51,082 bases of DNA from positions 1-51,082 of the forward strand of contig QZIJ01000117.1 of NCBI GenBank assembly GCA_003598975.1. Reading direction: 5' to 3'. The position numbers and the translations under genes were made by a program. This DNA is from Anaerolineaceae bacterium. GTDB lineage: Bacteria; Chloroflexota; Anaerolineae; Anaerolineales; Villigracilaceae. Numbering within the stretch: the first letter of the stretch is position 1; each line of letters begins with the position of its first letter. Of the stretch, positions 31,902 to 40,221 are shown piece after piece. Below the pieces are notes generated by a model. It was not told the DNA's origin. It worked only from the letters and a program-made list of their open reading frames with translations, and ran no database searches.

Positions 31902-33086
31902 ATGGCGTCAAAAAACGATCCGTCAACCGTCTTCGCTGAAAAATGCAGACTCTCCATCCTCATGCCCTGCCTGAACGAAGCAGAGACACTTGAAGCCTGC
32001 ATTCGCAAAGCGGATGGGTTTCTAAAAACCAGCCGAATCGAAGGGGAAATCATCGTGGCAGACAACGGCAGCACCGACGGTTCCATCGAGATCGCCAAAA
32101 ATGCCGGAGCAAAAATCATCCATGTGACCGAAAAAGGATATGGCAGCGCGCTCATGGGAGGCATCCAGGCCGCGCGCGGGGAGTGGATCGTCATGGGCGA
32201 CGCGGACGACTCCTACGACTTCTCCGCCCTCGGTCCGTTTGTGGAGGCGCTCGCCGCAGGCCATGACCTCGTGATGGGCAACCGCTTCGTCGGGGGAATC
32301 CGCCCCGGGGCGATGCCATTCCTGCATCGTTACCTCGGCAACCCCGTCCTGAGCTGGCTGGCGCGGCTGTTCTTCCGCAGCAACATCGGGGACTTCCACT
32401 GCGGCTTGCGCGGCTTTCGACGCGAGGCCATTCTCTCGCTCAACCTGCAAACCACGGGCATGGAGTTTGCCAGTGAGATGATCGTAAAAGCCACCCTGCG
32501 CGGACTGAAAATTGGCGAAGTGCCAACCATTCTTTATCCAGACGGACGCACGCGCCCGCCGCACTTGCGTACCTGGTCCGATGGCTGGCGGCACCTGCGT
32601 TTCCTGTTGCTCTACAGCCCGCGCTGGCTATTCTTCTATCCAGGCCTGGCGCTGACCACACTCGGCGCGTTCATCTCCGCGCTTCTGCTCCCCGGTCCAC
32701 GCGCCATCGGGAATGTGGTACTCGACATCAACACACTGATGTATGCCTCCCTGCTGACCATCGTCGGCATACAGGCGGTTTTATTTTCGCTGTTCACCTA
32801 CATTTTCGGCGTCAACGCCGACCTGCTCCCCCGCGACGCGTTGACCGAAAAATTCATCGAACGCATTGGGCTCGAAAAAGGCATCCTGCTCGGCGTCGGT
32901 ATGATCCTGCTCGGCTTTGCCAGTTCGTTTGGCGCGCTGTTGTATTGGAAGCAAAATCTATTTGGACCTATTGACCCGACCCTTTCGATGCGGCTTGTCA
33001 TCCCAGGTGCGGTTTTATTTGCGGTCGGATTTCAAATCCTGTTTGCCAGTTTCTTCCTCGGCATCCTAAACACCAAACTCAAATGA
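31902..33086 (+). CDS. Family 2 glycosyltransferase, dolichyl-phosphate mannose synthase-like
   Basis: This 394-residue protein has an N-terminal GT2 domain (about residues 15-235): I-L-M-P-C-L-N-E-A, the nucleotide-binding V-A-D-N-G-S-T-D-G-S, and the metal-binding D-A-D-D near residue 100. Four C-terminal membrane helices (about 245-390) make it a polyprenol-phosphate sugar synthase of the DPM1/GtrB type. It probably makes the lipid-linked sugar donor used by the GT87-like and GT-C-like proteins around it. AGGAA precedes the ATG. Its stop overlaps the next start by four bases (ATGA). Confidence 0.87.
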   Translation: MASKNDPSTVFAEKCRLSILMPCLNEAETLEACIRKADGFLKTSRIEGEIIVADNGSTDGSIEIAKNAGAKIIHVTEKGYGSALMGGIQAARGEWIVMGDADDSYDFSALGPFVEALAAGHDLVMGNRFVGGIRPGAMPFLHRYLGNPVLSWLARLFFRSNIGDFHCGLRGFRREAILSLNLQTTGMEFASEMIVKATLRGLKIGEVPTILYPDGRTRPPHLRTWSDGWRHLRFLLLYSPRWLFFYPGLALTTLGAFISALLLPGPRAIGNVVLDINTLMYASLLTIVGIQAVLFSLFTYIFGVNADLLPRDALTEKFIERIGLEKGILLGVGMILLGFASSFGALLYWKQNLFGPIDPTLSMRLVIPGAVLFAVGFQILFASFFLGILNTKLK

Positions 33087-34567
33087 ATATCGCCAAACCC
33101 CAACCCATCCTCCGCTTCCTGCCACAACTGCGCGATATTTTATTCCTTGCCATCTTCCTGGTTGTGCTGGCGCTTGGGTTGCAGATGCTCAACATGGATG
33201 GCGACCTGCCGCGTCACCTGCTGACTGGCCGCGTCATTCTCGAAACGAAATCCATTCCCGACACCGAACTCTTCGTCTATCCCTACGAGGGACGCGCATA
33301 TGTCTCACACGAGTGGCTGGCAGATGTCATCTTTTACCTGATTCAAAACACCTTCGGCCTGGCTGGCCTGGTCCTGCTGTCTGCGTTCCTGCTGGCCGCC
33401 ACATTCACCGTCATTTACTCCTACGCCTCCACCCGCCATGATGCGCGCCTGCCCGTGCTGATCCTCGTTCTGTGGGGTGCGGGCGCCACCTCGCTCAACT
33501 GGGTCGTGCGACCACACCTCATCTCCATGTGCCTGCTCGCCCTCTGGATCATCTGGCTCGACAAGACGGCGCGCGGCGAAAAATTCCCGCTTTGGATCTT
33601 CTTTGTGACGATGGCGCTGTGGAGCAATTTGCATGGCGAATTCATCGCGGGGATGCTGGCGACACTGGCCTACGCCGCGGGCTGGACGATGGAATTCCTC
33701 TTCAGGCGCATCGAAACGGACCCGAAAACGGGCGTGCGTTTATGGACAGTTTTCCTCGGCTCGGGCCTCGCCAGCCTGCTCAACCCTGCCACCTATCATC
33801 CCTACACAACCTTCATCGGATTCGTCAACAACTCCTATCTCATGTCGCGCATGAGCGAGGCCAATCCGCCCGATTTTTCCCGTCCCGAATTTTTCGTCCT
33901 GCTCGGATTGCTCGCCGTTTCGATCCTGCTTCTGGCGCTAAACCCGAAACGTCTCAGCACGGGACAAGCCTTCCTATTGACAGGATTCACGGCCATGAGC
34001 CTGATAGCCGCGCGCAACGTTCATTTGTACGGGATCGTCGCGCCGTTCGTGCTGGCAGAGACCGTCCACGGCCTCACCCACCCGAAGGGAGTCCGACGCG
34101 TGGAATCGGTGCTGAAAAATGTCGAAGGGCAGGTCAAATCCGCATGGTGGCCTGTCGTCACCGTCCTCGTCTTTGGCGCGTTGGTCCTCGGCACGAAAGT
34201 CCGAAATATCTATTCCTTCGACCCGATATTTTTTCCCGTGAAGGCCGTGGCATGGCTGGAGGAACATCCGCAGGATGGACGGATGTTCAACGACCTGAAC
34301 TGGGGCGGGTACCTCGCGTGGCGTCTTTGGCCTGAGCAAAAAGTGTTCGCAGACAGCATGTCTGACGTGACAGGAGAGATAACGCTCAACTACGAGACCG
34401 CGCTGATTGTGGCTGATGGCTGGGAAACGGTGCTGGAAAATTACAATGTCGCCTGGACGATTCTGCCCCCCTCCGCGCCGTTGACAGTGAAATTGCGGGA
34501 AACAGGTTGGACGGTTTTGTACGAGAATACAACAGCGGCAATCCTGAGAAGGCCGTTACCCAAATGA
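33083..34567 (+). CDS. Polytopic GT-C-like membrane protein, function unknown
   Basis: This 494-residue protein has about ten membrane helices and a C-terminal soluble domain of about 110 residues. An early extracytoplasmic loop carries D-G-D-L-P-R-H and, after it, S-H-E-W-L-A-D-V; acidic and histidine residues in the first loop are typical of GT-C fold glycosyltransferases. The C-terminal part contains F-N-D-L-N-W-G-G-Y-L, which recurs in related hypothetical membrane proteins of this kind. I cannot name the family with certainty. It is translationally coupled to both neighbours (ATGA overlaps). It probably acts in the same surface-glycan pathway. Confidence 0.7.
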   Translation: MNIAKPQPILRFLPQLRDILFLAIFLVVLALGLQMLNMDGDLPRHLLTGRVILETKSIPDTELFVYPYEGRAYVSHEWLADVIFYLIQNTFGLAGLVLLSAFLLAATFTVIYSYASTRHDARLPVLILVLWGAGATSLNWVVRPHLISMCLLALWIIWLDKTARGEKFPLWIFFVTMALWSNLHGEFIAGMLATLAYAAGWTMEFLFRRIETDPKTGVRLWTVFLGSGLASLLNPATYHPYTTFIGFVNNSYLMSRMSEANPPDFSRPEFFVLLGLLAVSILLLALNPKRLSTGQAFLLTGFTAMSLIAARNVHLYGIVAPFVLAETVHGLTHPKGVRRVESVLKNVEGQVKSAWWPVVTVLVFGALVLGTKVRNIYSFDPIFFPVKAVAWLEEHPQDGRMFNDLNWGGYLAWRLWPEQKVFADSMSDVTGEITLNYETALIVADGWETVLENYNVAWTILPPSAPLTVKLRETGWTVLYENTTAAILRRPLPK

Positions 34568-36189
34568 AACGAAAACTCATCTTCTTTCCATTTTTTTTCG
34601 CTCTCTATCCCGTGCTGGGACTTTATTCCCGCAACTTGACGGAAATCCAGCCGTGGGAAGTGTTGCGCCCCGTCGTGATCGCGTTGGTCGCCGCACTGGT
34701 TGTCACCTGGTTGTTCACGCGCCTGTTGAAAGACCGCGAGCGTGCCGCGTTCCTGGCGGCTTTTCTGATCTTTTTCTATTCCGCTTCCGAACTGGCCTAC
34801 CGCCTCATCGAAGGATATTTCCTGCACGGATTGAGCGAATCGTTCCATCGCATGCTGTTGATCGTTGCCACACTCATGCTGGCATTTTTAGGCAGCCGCA
34901 CCGTCTGGGACAAGTACATGACAGCCATGCGCCGAAACTTATTGGTGGAATATTTGAACCTGGTTTCCATCATCATGGTGGTTTTCCCTCTCTACAACAT
35001 CGGAACCTTCTGGGTGCAAGCCGCAGACGACACGCCCCAGCCCTGGTCGAGTTACGTTGGCCAGAACGAAGCGCCGCAGTCGCTCGCGCGAGGCGGCACA
35101 CCCGACATCTACTATATCATCCTGGACGGCTATGGGCGAGCGGATGCGCTCTCCGCCTTATACGGATACGATAACTCGCCCTTCCTCGACGGTTTGAAGG
35201 ACCGCGGTTTCTTCATCGGGGAACAGAGTCAGAGCAATTACCTGCGTACATCGCTATCCATCACGTCCGCGCTGAACATGGAATATGTCAACTTCACGGC
35301 AGATCTGGCGGGAGCGGAGTCCACCAACCGCATCCCCATGTTCGAACTTGCCAGCAACAACCGCGCCCGCCGATTACTTGAGGAGGCAGGCTATCATTTC
35401 GTATTGATAGACAGCGGCAGCGCCTTTACCCGTTTCTATGACGCGGAATATTTCATCACCCCCTTCAAAACGCGGCCAAATCTGTTCGAAATGTGGTTCT
35501 ACAGCACTACCGCACTCGGCTCACTCTACGAGCCTGAATTGCCCATCACGTCCGCGTTGCAGGAATATCTGCCGGTGGCAGGCTACGCCACCCATCGGGC
35601 TTTCACCGTGGAAGCGCTGGACCAACTTTCCCTCGTGCCTGAAATTGCGGGACCGAAACTCATCTTCGCGCACATCATCGCGCCGCATCCGCCCTTCGTG
35701 CTGGACGAGGACGGGAACGCACTCCACCCAAACTATCCGTACGTGACAGGTGATGGCGCGTCATTCGTTGCCGACAAAGACCTCTACAAACAAGGCTATA
35801 TCGGACAGGTGAAATACCTCAACACGCGCCTGCTGGCTGTGATAGATGACATTCTCGAAAAATCCGAACGGCCGCCCGTCATCATTTTGCAAGGCGACCA
35901 CGGCCCAGGTCTTTTAATCATGGACAGCGACACACCCGAAAGTTGTTTGTGGGAGCGCGCCTCCATCCTGAATGTCTACTATTTCCCCGAAAGCCAAACC
36001 GACCTGCTCTACCCGTCCATCTCCCCGATCAACTCCTTCCGATCCATCTTCAACACCTACTTCGGAACATCCTTCGAACTGCTACCCGACCAGACATATT
36101 TTTCACTGTTCGACTTACCATACAATTTTATCGAGATCACCGATAAAGTCCGCGTGCCTTGCGGGATGACAGAGATGCAAAATCAATAA
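34564..36189 (+). CDS. Membrane-bound sulfatase-fold enzyme, paralogue of the 28.4-kb gene
   Basis: This protein of about 541 residues has N-terminal membrane helices (five or so, to about residue 155) and a C-terminal alkaline-phosphatase-superfamily domain: D-I-Y-Y-I-I-L-D-G-Y-G, A-P-H-P-P-F-V-L-D-E-D-G-N and I-L-Q-G-D-H-G-P-G. All three motifs align with the gene at 28399, so the two are paralogues despite very different base composition. It overlaps the GT-C-like gene by four bases (ATGA at 34564); the frame extends further upstream only as a shadow. It probably modifies the product of the glycosyltransferases. No terminator is seen in the 23-bp gap before the convergent ctaAB gene. Confidence 0.78.
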   Translation: MKRKLIFFPFFFALYPVLGLYSRNLTEIQPWEVLRPVVIALVAALVVTWLFTRLLKDRERAAFLAAFLIFFYSASELAYRLIEGYFLHGLSESFHRMLLIVATLMLAFLGSRTVWDKYMTAMRRNLLVEYLNLVSIIMVVFPLYNIGTFWVQAADDTPQPWSSYVGQNEAPQSLARGGTPDIYYIILDGYGRADALSALYGYDNSPFLDGLKDRGFFIGEQSQSNYLRTSLSITSALNMEYVNFTADLAGAESTNRIPMFELASNNRARRLLEEAGYHFVLIDSGSAFTRFYDAEYFITPFKTRPNLFEMWFYSTTALGSLYEPELPITSALQEYLPVAGYATHRAFTVEALDQLSLVPEIAGPKLIFAHIIAPHPPFVLDEDGNALHPNYPYVTGDGASFVADKDLYKQGYIGQVKYLNTRLLAVIDDILEKSERPPVIILQGDHGPGLLIMDSDTPESCLWERASILNVYYFPESQTDLLYPSISPINSFRSIFNTYFGTSFELLPDQTYFSLFDLPYNFIEITDKVRVPCGMTEMQNQ

Positions 36190-36212
36190 AACCATAATCC
36201 AAAAAATACTGC

Positions 36213-37523
36213 TCACACCATCCGATCCACCATAAACGCTACAAAAATAAATAACAGATACATACTCGTCCAGCGGTACATTTGCCAGGCGACCTTGTTG
36301 CCTTCCTGCTTCCAGACGCGCCACGCGCCCCATACCATCCACAGGCCGAGCAGGATGGCCGAGACGAGGTAGATCGTCCCCGTCAACTGGAAGAGCGGGA
36401 GCAGGAACGATACGGCGACCAGCTCGAGCGTGTAGATCCAAATCTGACGACGCGTCACCGCTTCGCCTCGCACGACGGGGAGCATGGGTACGCCCGCCCG
36501 CGCGTAATCCTGCCGTCGGACAATGGCCAGCGCCCAAAAATGCGGCGGCGTCCAAAAGAAGACGAGGGCGAAGAGCAGGATCGAGACGAGATCAATCCGT
36601 CCCGTCGCAGCCGCCCAGCCCACCATCGGCGGGATGGCCCCCGCGCCGCCACCGATGACGATATTCTGAGTCGTGGCCTTCTTAAGCAAAACACTGTAGA
36701 GAATCACGTAGTAGATAATCCCTGCCAGCGAAAGCAGCGCCGCAGTGAGATTGACTAGACTGGCAAGCACGTAATAACTCATCAGGCACAGCGCCAGCGC
36801 GAAAGCCAGTCCTTCGGCGGGGAACATCCGTCCCGCGGCAAGCGGACGGTTTTGCGTCCGCTGCATGTGCTTGTCGAGGTCGCGGTCAATGTATTGGTTC
36901 AGCGCGGACGATCCGCCCGCCGCCAGCGCGCCGCCCAACAGCGTGTACAACGTCAACGAAAGCGGCGGCCAGCCTCCCCATCCCGCGAGAAACGTGGTGA
37001 TGGTTGTCGCGAGCAGGAGCAGAACAACGATCGGCTTCGTCAAGGTCAGGAAGTCCAGCGCGCGTTGGCGGAATCCAACAGCAGGATATTCTTTCGGCTG
37101 GGGCGAGCGCACCGCCGAAACGTAGGCCAGCGCGGCGAGGCCGATCCAAAGCGAGAGAGCCGTCAGCGCATGCAGGACGCGCAAGTGGAGAGGATACCCG
37201 CTCAGGGTTTGTGTCGCGCCGATGAGCGATTGCCCAAAGTAGAGCGTTGTCACCACGGTGGTCAGCGGCAGAAGCACGGGCTCCTCGCGGTAATTGCGCC
37301 AGGCCGTCCGCAAGAGCCAGAGCATCGCGGCGATCGCCAGCCCCACCGCGAAACGATGACCGAGCGCGAGCCAGCCCAGCGCGTCAACAGGCACGCAGGA
37401 CGGCCAGCCGACGCAGGCGGAGCCCGCGTCGGTCAGGGTGACGAAACGTCCTGCCGCTGTCGCAAAAAACGTGGCGAAGAGAACGGCAAAGGTCAGGCGG
37501 GTGAAAGGCGATTTGAAATTCAT
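36213..37523 (-). CDS. CtaA-like / CtaB fusion: heme O and heme A synthesis
   Basis: This 436-residue two-part membrane protein has an N-terminal half (about residues 1-150) with four helices that resembles a half-size heme A synthase (CtaA/COX15): it has T-D-A-G-S-A-C-V-G-W-P-S-C and two histidines on helices (G-H-R-F and L-H-A-L). The C-terminal part (about 160-436) is a UbiA-family protoheme IX farnesyltransferase (CtaB) with N-Q-Y-I-D-R-D-L-D and the second Asp-rich region around R-R-Q-D-Y. Together they would convert heme B to heme O and perhaps heme A for the oxidase. The N-terminal half is shorter than full CtaA (seven or eight helices). The start at 37523 has AGGAG and overlaps the SURF1 stop (ATGA). 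It is last in the oxidase operon. Confidence 0.85.
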   Translation of the reverse strand: MNFKSPFTRLTFAVLFATFFATAAGRFVTLTDAGSACVGWPSCVPVDALGWLALGHRFAVGLAIAAMLWLLRTAWRNYREEPVLLPLTTVVTTLYFGQSLIGATQTLSGYPLHLRVLHALTALSLWIGLAALAYVSAVRSPQPKEYPAVGFRQRALDFLTLTKPIVVLLLLATTITTFLAGWGGWPPLSLTLYTLLGGALAAGGSSALNQYIDRDLDKHMQRTQNRPLAAGRMFPAEGLAFALALCLMSYYVLASLVNLTAALLSLAGIIYYVILYSVLLKKATTQNIVIGGGAGAIPPMVGWAAATGRIDLVSILLFALVFFWTPPHFWALAIVRRQDYARAGVPMLPVVRGEAVTRRQIWIYTLELVAVSFLLPLFQLTGTIYLVSAILLGLWMVWGAWRVWKQEGNKVAWQMYRWTSMYLLFIFVAFMVDRMV

Positions 37524-38287
37524 GCTTGCTCCTGCTTGCGAAGGTAGAACGGGTAGCCGACCAGCAAAAGGCTGGCGAAGAAAAACCACTGCAAAGCGTA
37601 GCCCATGTGCGGGCCTTCGGTGATTTCGATTTCGGGTGCGGATGGGATGGGCGGCTCAGTGTCGGCGGGATCGACCGTCGGCTGGATGTAGACGGGCAGA
37701 ATCGGATAGGGAATTTGCTGGCCGATGCGCTCGAGATTGGCGAAGTTCCAGAAATCGAGGCGCGTCTGACCTTCGGCGAACGGCGGATCGGATTGGCCGC
37801 CAAACGGGACTTTCGTCACGCCGAGGCGCATCACTCCCTGGACTTCGGCGGGCGCGGCCTCCTCGTAGCGGGACCAACCCTCGGGCGTCGCGTTCCCGTC
37901 CGCGGGAATCCAGCCGCGGTCCACAAGAACCGCTCTCCCGCCTGCACTGAACGAAGTCGAAGTGTCCGCGAGAAGAAGCGGGGTGAGGAGGTGGTATCCG
38001 TACACGCCTTCGTTGTAATAGTTCAATAAAGCGACCTGATTGGCAAAATCATACGTCCCGCGGACGATGACCGCGCGGTATTCCATCGTGATTAGGTCAG
38101 AGGATGTGTCCGCGTTCAAGTCGAGCGGAGACAGTTCCAGCATGGACAGATAATGCGCGTTGAAAGTACGTCGCTGATCAAGACGGTCCAACTGCCAGAT
38201 GCCGAGGCGGATGCAGAGCGCCGCGCCAAGGAACGCCAGCAGGGTGGTGAGAATCCATTTTCGCTGGAACATGCTTTTCAAAATCAT
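37520..38287 (-). CDS. SURF1 family cytochrome oxidase assembly protein
   Basis: This 255-residue protein has the SURF1 topology of two terminal membrane helices (about residues 10-30 and 230-250) around an extracytoplasmic domain. Conserved features are L-G-I-W-Q-L-D-R-L after the first helix, V-L-V-D-R-G-W-I-P in the middle and the final G-Y-A-L-Q-W-F-F helix. SURF1 helps insert heme into subunit I. A short S-T-S-F-S-A-G-G-R segment just before V-L-V-D-R-G-W coincides with a dispersed-repeat sequence (37945-37964), so a small in-frame insertion is likely. It overlaps the cupredoxin-like gene upstream and ctaAB downstream by four bases each. Confidence 0.87.
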   Translation of the reverse strand: MILKSMFQRKWILTTLLAFLGAALCIRLGIWQLDRLDQRRTFNAHYLSMLELSPLDLNADTSSDLITMEYRAVIVRGTYDFANQVALLNYYNEGVYGYHLLTPLLLADTSTSFSAGGRAVLVDRGWIPADGNATPEGWSRYEEAAPAEVQGVMRLGVTKVPFGGQSDPPFAEGQTRLDFWNFANLERIGQQIPYPILPVYIQPTVDPADTEPPIPSAPEIEITEGPHMGYALQWFFFASLLLVGYPFYLRKQEQA

Positions 38288-38775
38288 TGCGGCGTTATCG
38301 GCTTCTTATTGGGCATGATGAAACTATAGATGGCGATCAACACGCCCAGCGGAAGCCCTGCAAAAAATATCCCATAAAGCCGCGTGCCAAACGTGACAGG
38401 CTCGCGCACATCCAGGCCGATGTATTTGCTGGTCTGGAAACTGCACTCGTAGGCCAGATTTTCCTCGGTGGTCAGCGCCAGATGCGCGGAGGCTCCCGCG
38501 GGAATCCACAACGGGCCAATCTGGTGATCCACCACATCCTCGTTCTTGACAATGAGCAGGTCGCCAACCACGAAAATCATATTTTCGGGAAGCGTGGGAG
38601 GCTGTTCGCCGCGCTCCACCTGCTCGGCTGTCCCCGCGGGGATGGTTAGAACGATGGCTTTGGGGGCGCGGGCCGTCTCGCGCAGAAAGAGAAAAGTGAA
38701 CTCGCTCAGCGCCGCACCAATGGCCATGCCGATCAGCAGGGAAATCAAAACGCGTTTGACAATTGTTTTTGACAT
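38284..38775 (-). CDS. Cupredoxin-like membrane protein of the oxidase operon
   Basis: This 163-residue protein has an N-terminal helix (about residues 10-30), an extracytoplasmic beta domain, and a C-terminal helix (about 132-155). The domain contains V-V-D-H-Q-I-G-P, W-I-P-A-G-A and Y-E-C-S-F-Q-T, a His and a Cys spaced as in cupredoxin copper sites, although the second His and the Met after the Cys are not clear. It may deliver or sense copper during CuA or CuB assembly. This is inference from context (between SCO and SURF1 genes) and fold-like pattern; I do not recognise a named family. The start is three bases after the SCO stop. Confidence 0.6.
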   Translation of the reverse strand: MSKTIVKRVLISLLIGMAIGAALSEFTFLFLRETARAPKAIVLTIPAGTAEQVERGEQPPTLPENMIFVVGDLLIVKNEDVVDHQIGPLWIPAGASAHLALTTEENLAYECSFQTSKYIGLDVREPVTFGTRLYGIFFAGLPLGVLIAIYSFIMPNKKPITPQ

Positions 38776-38778
38776 GGG

Positions 38779-39378
38779 TTATTTGAGCAACAATTTAATA
38801 TCATGCACAATGTCTTCGACGGGAGTCTGAAACCCATACGAGAGACGCAGGTTTCCGTCCGCATCCACGAGTGTGACGCGGGCAGTGTGATCCACGATGT
38901 AACCGAAAGCAGAGTCCGTCTCGTTCACGGCACGATAGACACCATACGCGTCCCAGATGGGCTGAAGTTCATCCATTGAGCCTGTCAGGCCGATAAAATT
39001 CGAGTTGAAATGCTCAACGTATTTCTGGATCTTTTCAGGGGTATCGCGTTCGGGATCAACCGAGATAAAAACCACTTGGACAGTGTCTGCCGCGTCGCCG
39101 AGGCTGTCCATCACCAGTTTCATTTCCGCCATCGTGGTGGGACAAACATCGGGGCAGGAAGTGTAGCCGAAGAACAGCAGGACGATTTTTCCGCGTTGAT
39201 CGTCCAAACGAAACGTCTCGCTATTGGAACGAGTCAATCCAAAGGATGGGGCCGCGGGATAGGGTTCGCCGTAGGATGTGCCGCGAAAACTGGCGGGTTT
39301 GCCAAACCAGAAAACCACCAGCGCGGCGAGAATCACGAATAACAGAGAAGTCAATCCCACCCAGAGAGTCTTTTTCAT
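38779..39378 (-). CDS. SCO1/SenC-type copper chaperone
   Basis: This 199-residue protein is anchored by an N-terminal helix (about residues 5-27) with a thioredoxin-fold domain outside the cell. The copper-binding C-P-D-V-C-P (cysteines at 75 and 79) and the distal His in V-D-H-T-A-R are complete. SCO proteins insert copper into the CuA centre of oxidase subunit II, which is encoded in the same operon. ATG at 39378 has GGAG about five bases before it; the frame opens seven codons earlier without one. Confidence 0.92.
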   Translation of the reverse strand: MKKTLWVGLTSLLFVILAALVVFWFGKPASFRGTSYGEPYPAAPSFGLTRSNSETFRLDDQRGKIVLLFFGYTSCPDVCPTTMAEMKLVMDSLGDAADTVQVVFISVDPERDTPEKIQKYVEHFNSNFIGLTGSMDELQPIWDAYGVYRAVNETDSAFGYIVDHTARVTLVDADGNLRLSYGFQTPVEDIVHDIKLLLK

Positions 39379-39399
39379 CGTTCTCCAAACCTCCGTCAA

Positions 39400-39429
39400 A
39401 ATCGGGGCGACCGACTGGCCGCCCCGATT
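39400..39429 (-). other. Stem-loop between coxC and the SCO gene
   Basis: AATCGGGGCG and its perfect complement form a 10-bp stem with a 10-base loop, followed on the minus strand by TTTTGACGG. It may be a partial terminator or an mRNA-processing barrier that separates structural subunits from assembly factors. Confidence 0.55.
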
Positions 39430-39438
39430 GTAAATCCA

Positions 39439-40212
39439 TTATATAGCCAGCGTGCCGATCAGATAGAGCGCGGGATAGAAGAATATCCACACCACGTCCA
39501 CAAAGTGCCAGTAGACGGTGGCGGCCTCCACGCCCCAATGTTTCTCAGCCGAGTAGAGTCCCTTGCGGCCCTTATTCCAAACAGTAAACAACAGGATGAC
39601 ACCCGTCAAAACGTGGAAGGCGTGCATGCCCGTCATCATATAAAAGATGGCGCCAACCACGTCCTTGCTGGCGATTACTTCCTCGATCTTCGCCAGCTGC
39701 CATTCCAGTCCGACAACGCCAACGACGAAGCCCAGGCCGAGGAGCATCGTGATGAGCGTCCCGTTCAGGAAACCTTTTCGGTCGCCGTGCGCGATGGAAG
39801 TCTCGGCGCGGTTCATGAAGAAGGATGAGATGAGCAGGACGGCGGTCACAGCCAGACCGAGGGTCTGGTTCAGGTGCGGACGCGTCATCCCCAGCAGGTT
39901 GAATCGGCTGACGAGCAGTCCGCCAAAAACGAACGCGTCCGACAGGAGGAACAGCCACAGCCCGAGTCGATTCGTCCCTGTTTTGTAGGCGTAACTATCG
40001 TGCCCTTCGCCATGCTCATCCTGATTCAACTTGTAGATATGCATGTAGTAGTACATGACCAGTCCAGCCTTGACGAGGGCAACCAGCGTCAACAGGACGA
40101 GCGAGTTCAGGAGCAGGGCAATGCCGAATTCGAGCGCGGTCAACACCGCGAGAAAAACGAAGATGATGATGCCCTGCGTGAGCGCGGAGGATTTTGTCTG
40201 TGTGTGAGTCAT
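39439..40212 (-). CDS. coxC: Cytochrome c oxidase subunit IV-subunit III fusion
   Basis: This 257-residue protein has an N-terminal part (about residues 1-62) resembling a bacterial subunit IV (COX4_pro): two helices ending L-V-K-A-G-L-V-M-Y-Y-Y-M-H. The rest is subunit III of the short five-helix type, with W-L-F-L-L-S-D-A-F-V-F, M-T-G-M-H-A-F-H-V and the final Y-W-H-F-V-D-V-V-W-I-F-F-Y-P. Subunit III stabilises the oxidase and may feed oxygen. Fusion of IV before III in one chain saves a gene. It starts nine bases after coxA stops and follows GGAAG. No separate subunit IV gene is present in the operon. Confidence 0.88.
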   Translation of the reverse strand: MTHTQTKSSALTQGIIIFVFLAVLTALEFGIALLLNSLVLLTLVALVKAGLVMYYYMHIYKLNQDEHGEGHDSYAYKTGTNRLGLWLFLLSDAFVFGGLLVSRFNLLGMTRPHLNQTLGLAVTAVLLISSFFMNRAETSIAHGDRKGFLNGTLITMLLGLGFVVGVVGLEWQLAKIEEVIASKDVVGAIFYMMTGMHAFHVLTGVILLFTVWNKGRKGLYSAEKHWGVEAATVYWHFVDVVWIFFYPALYLIGTLAI

Positions 40213-40221
40213 GGATGCTTC

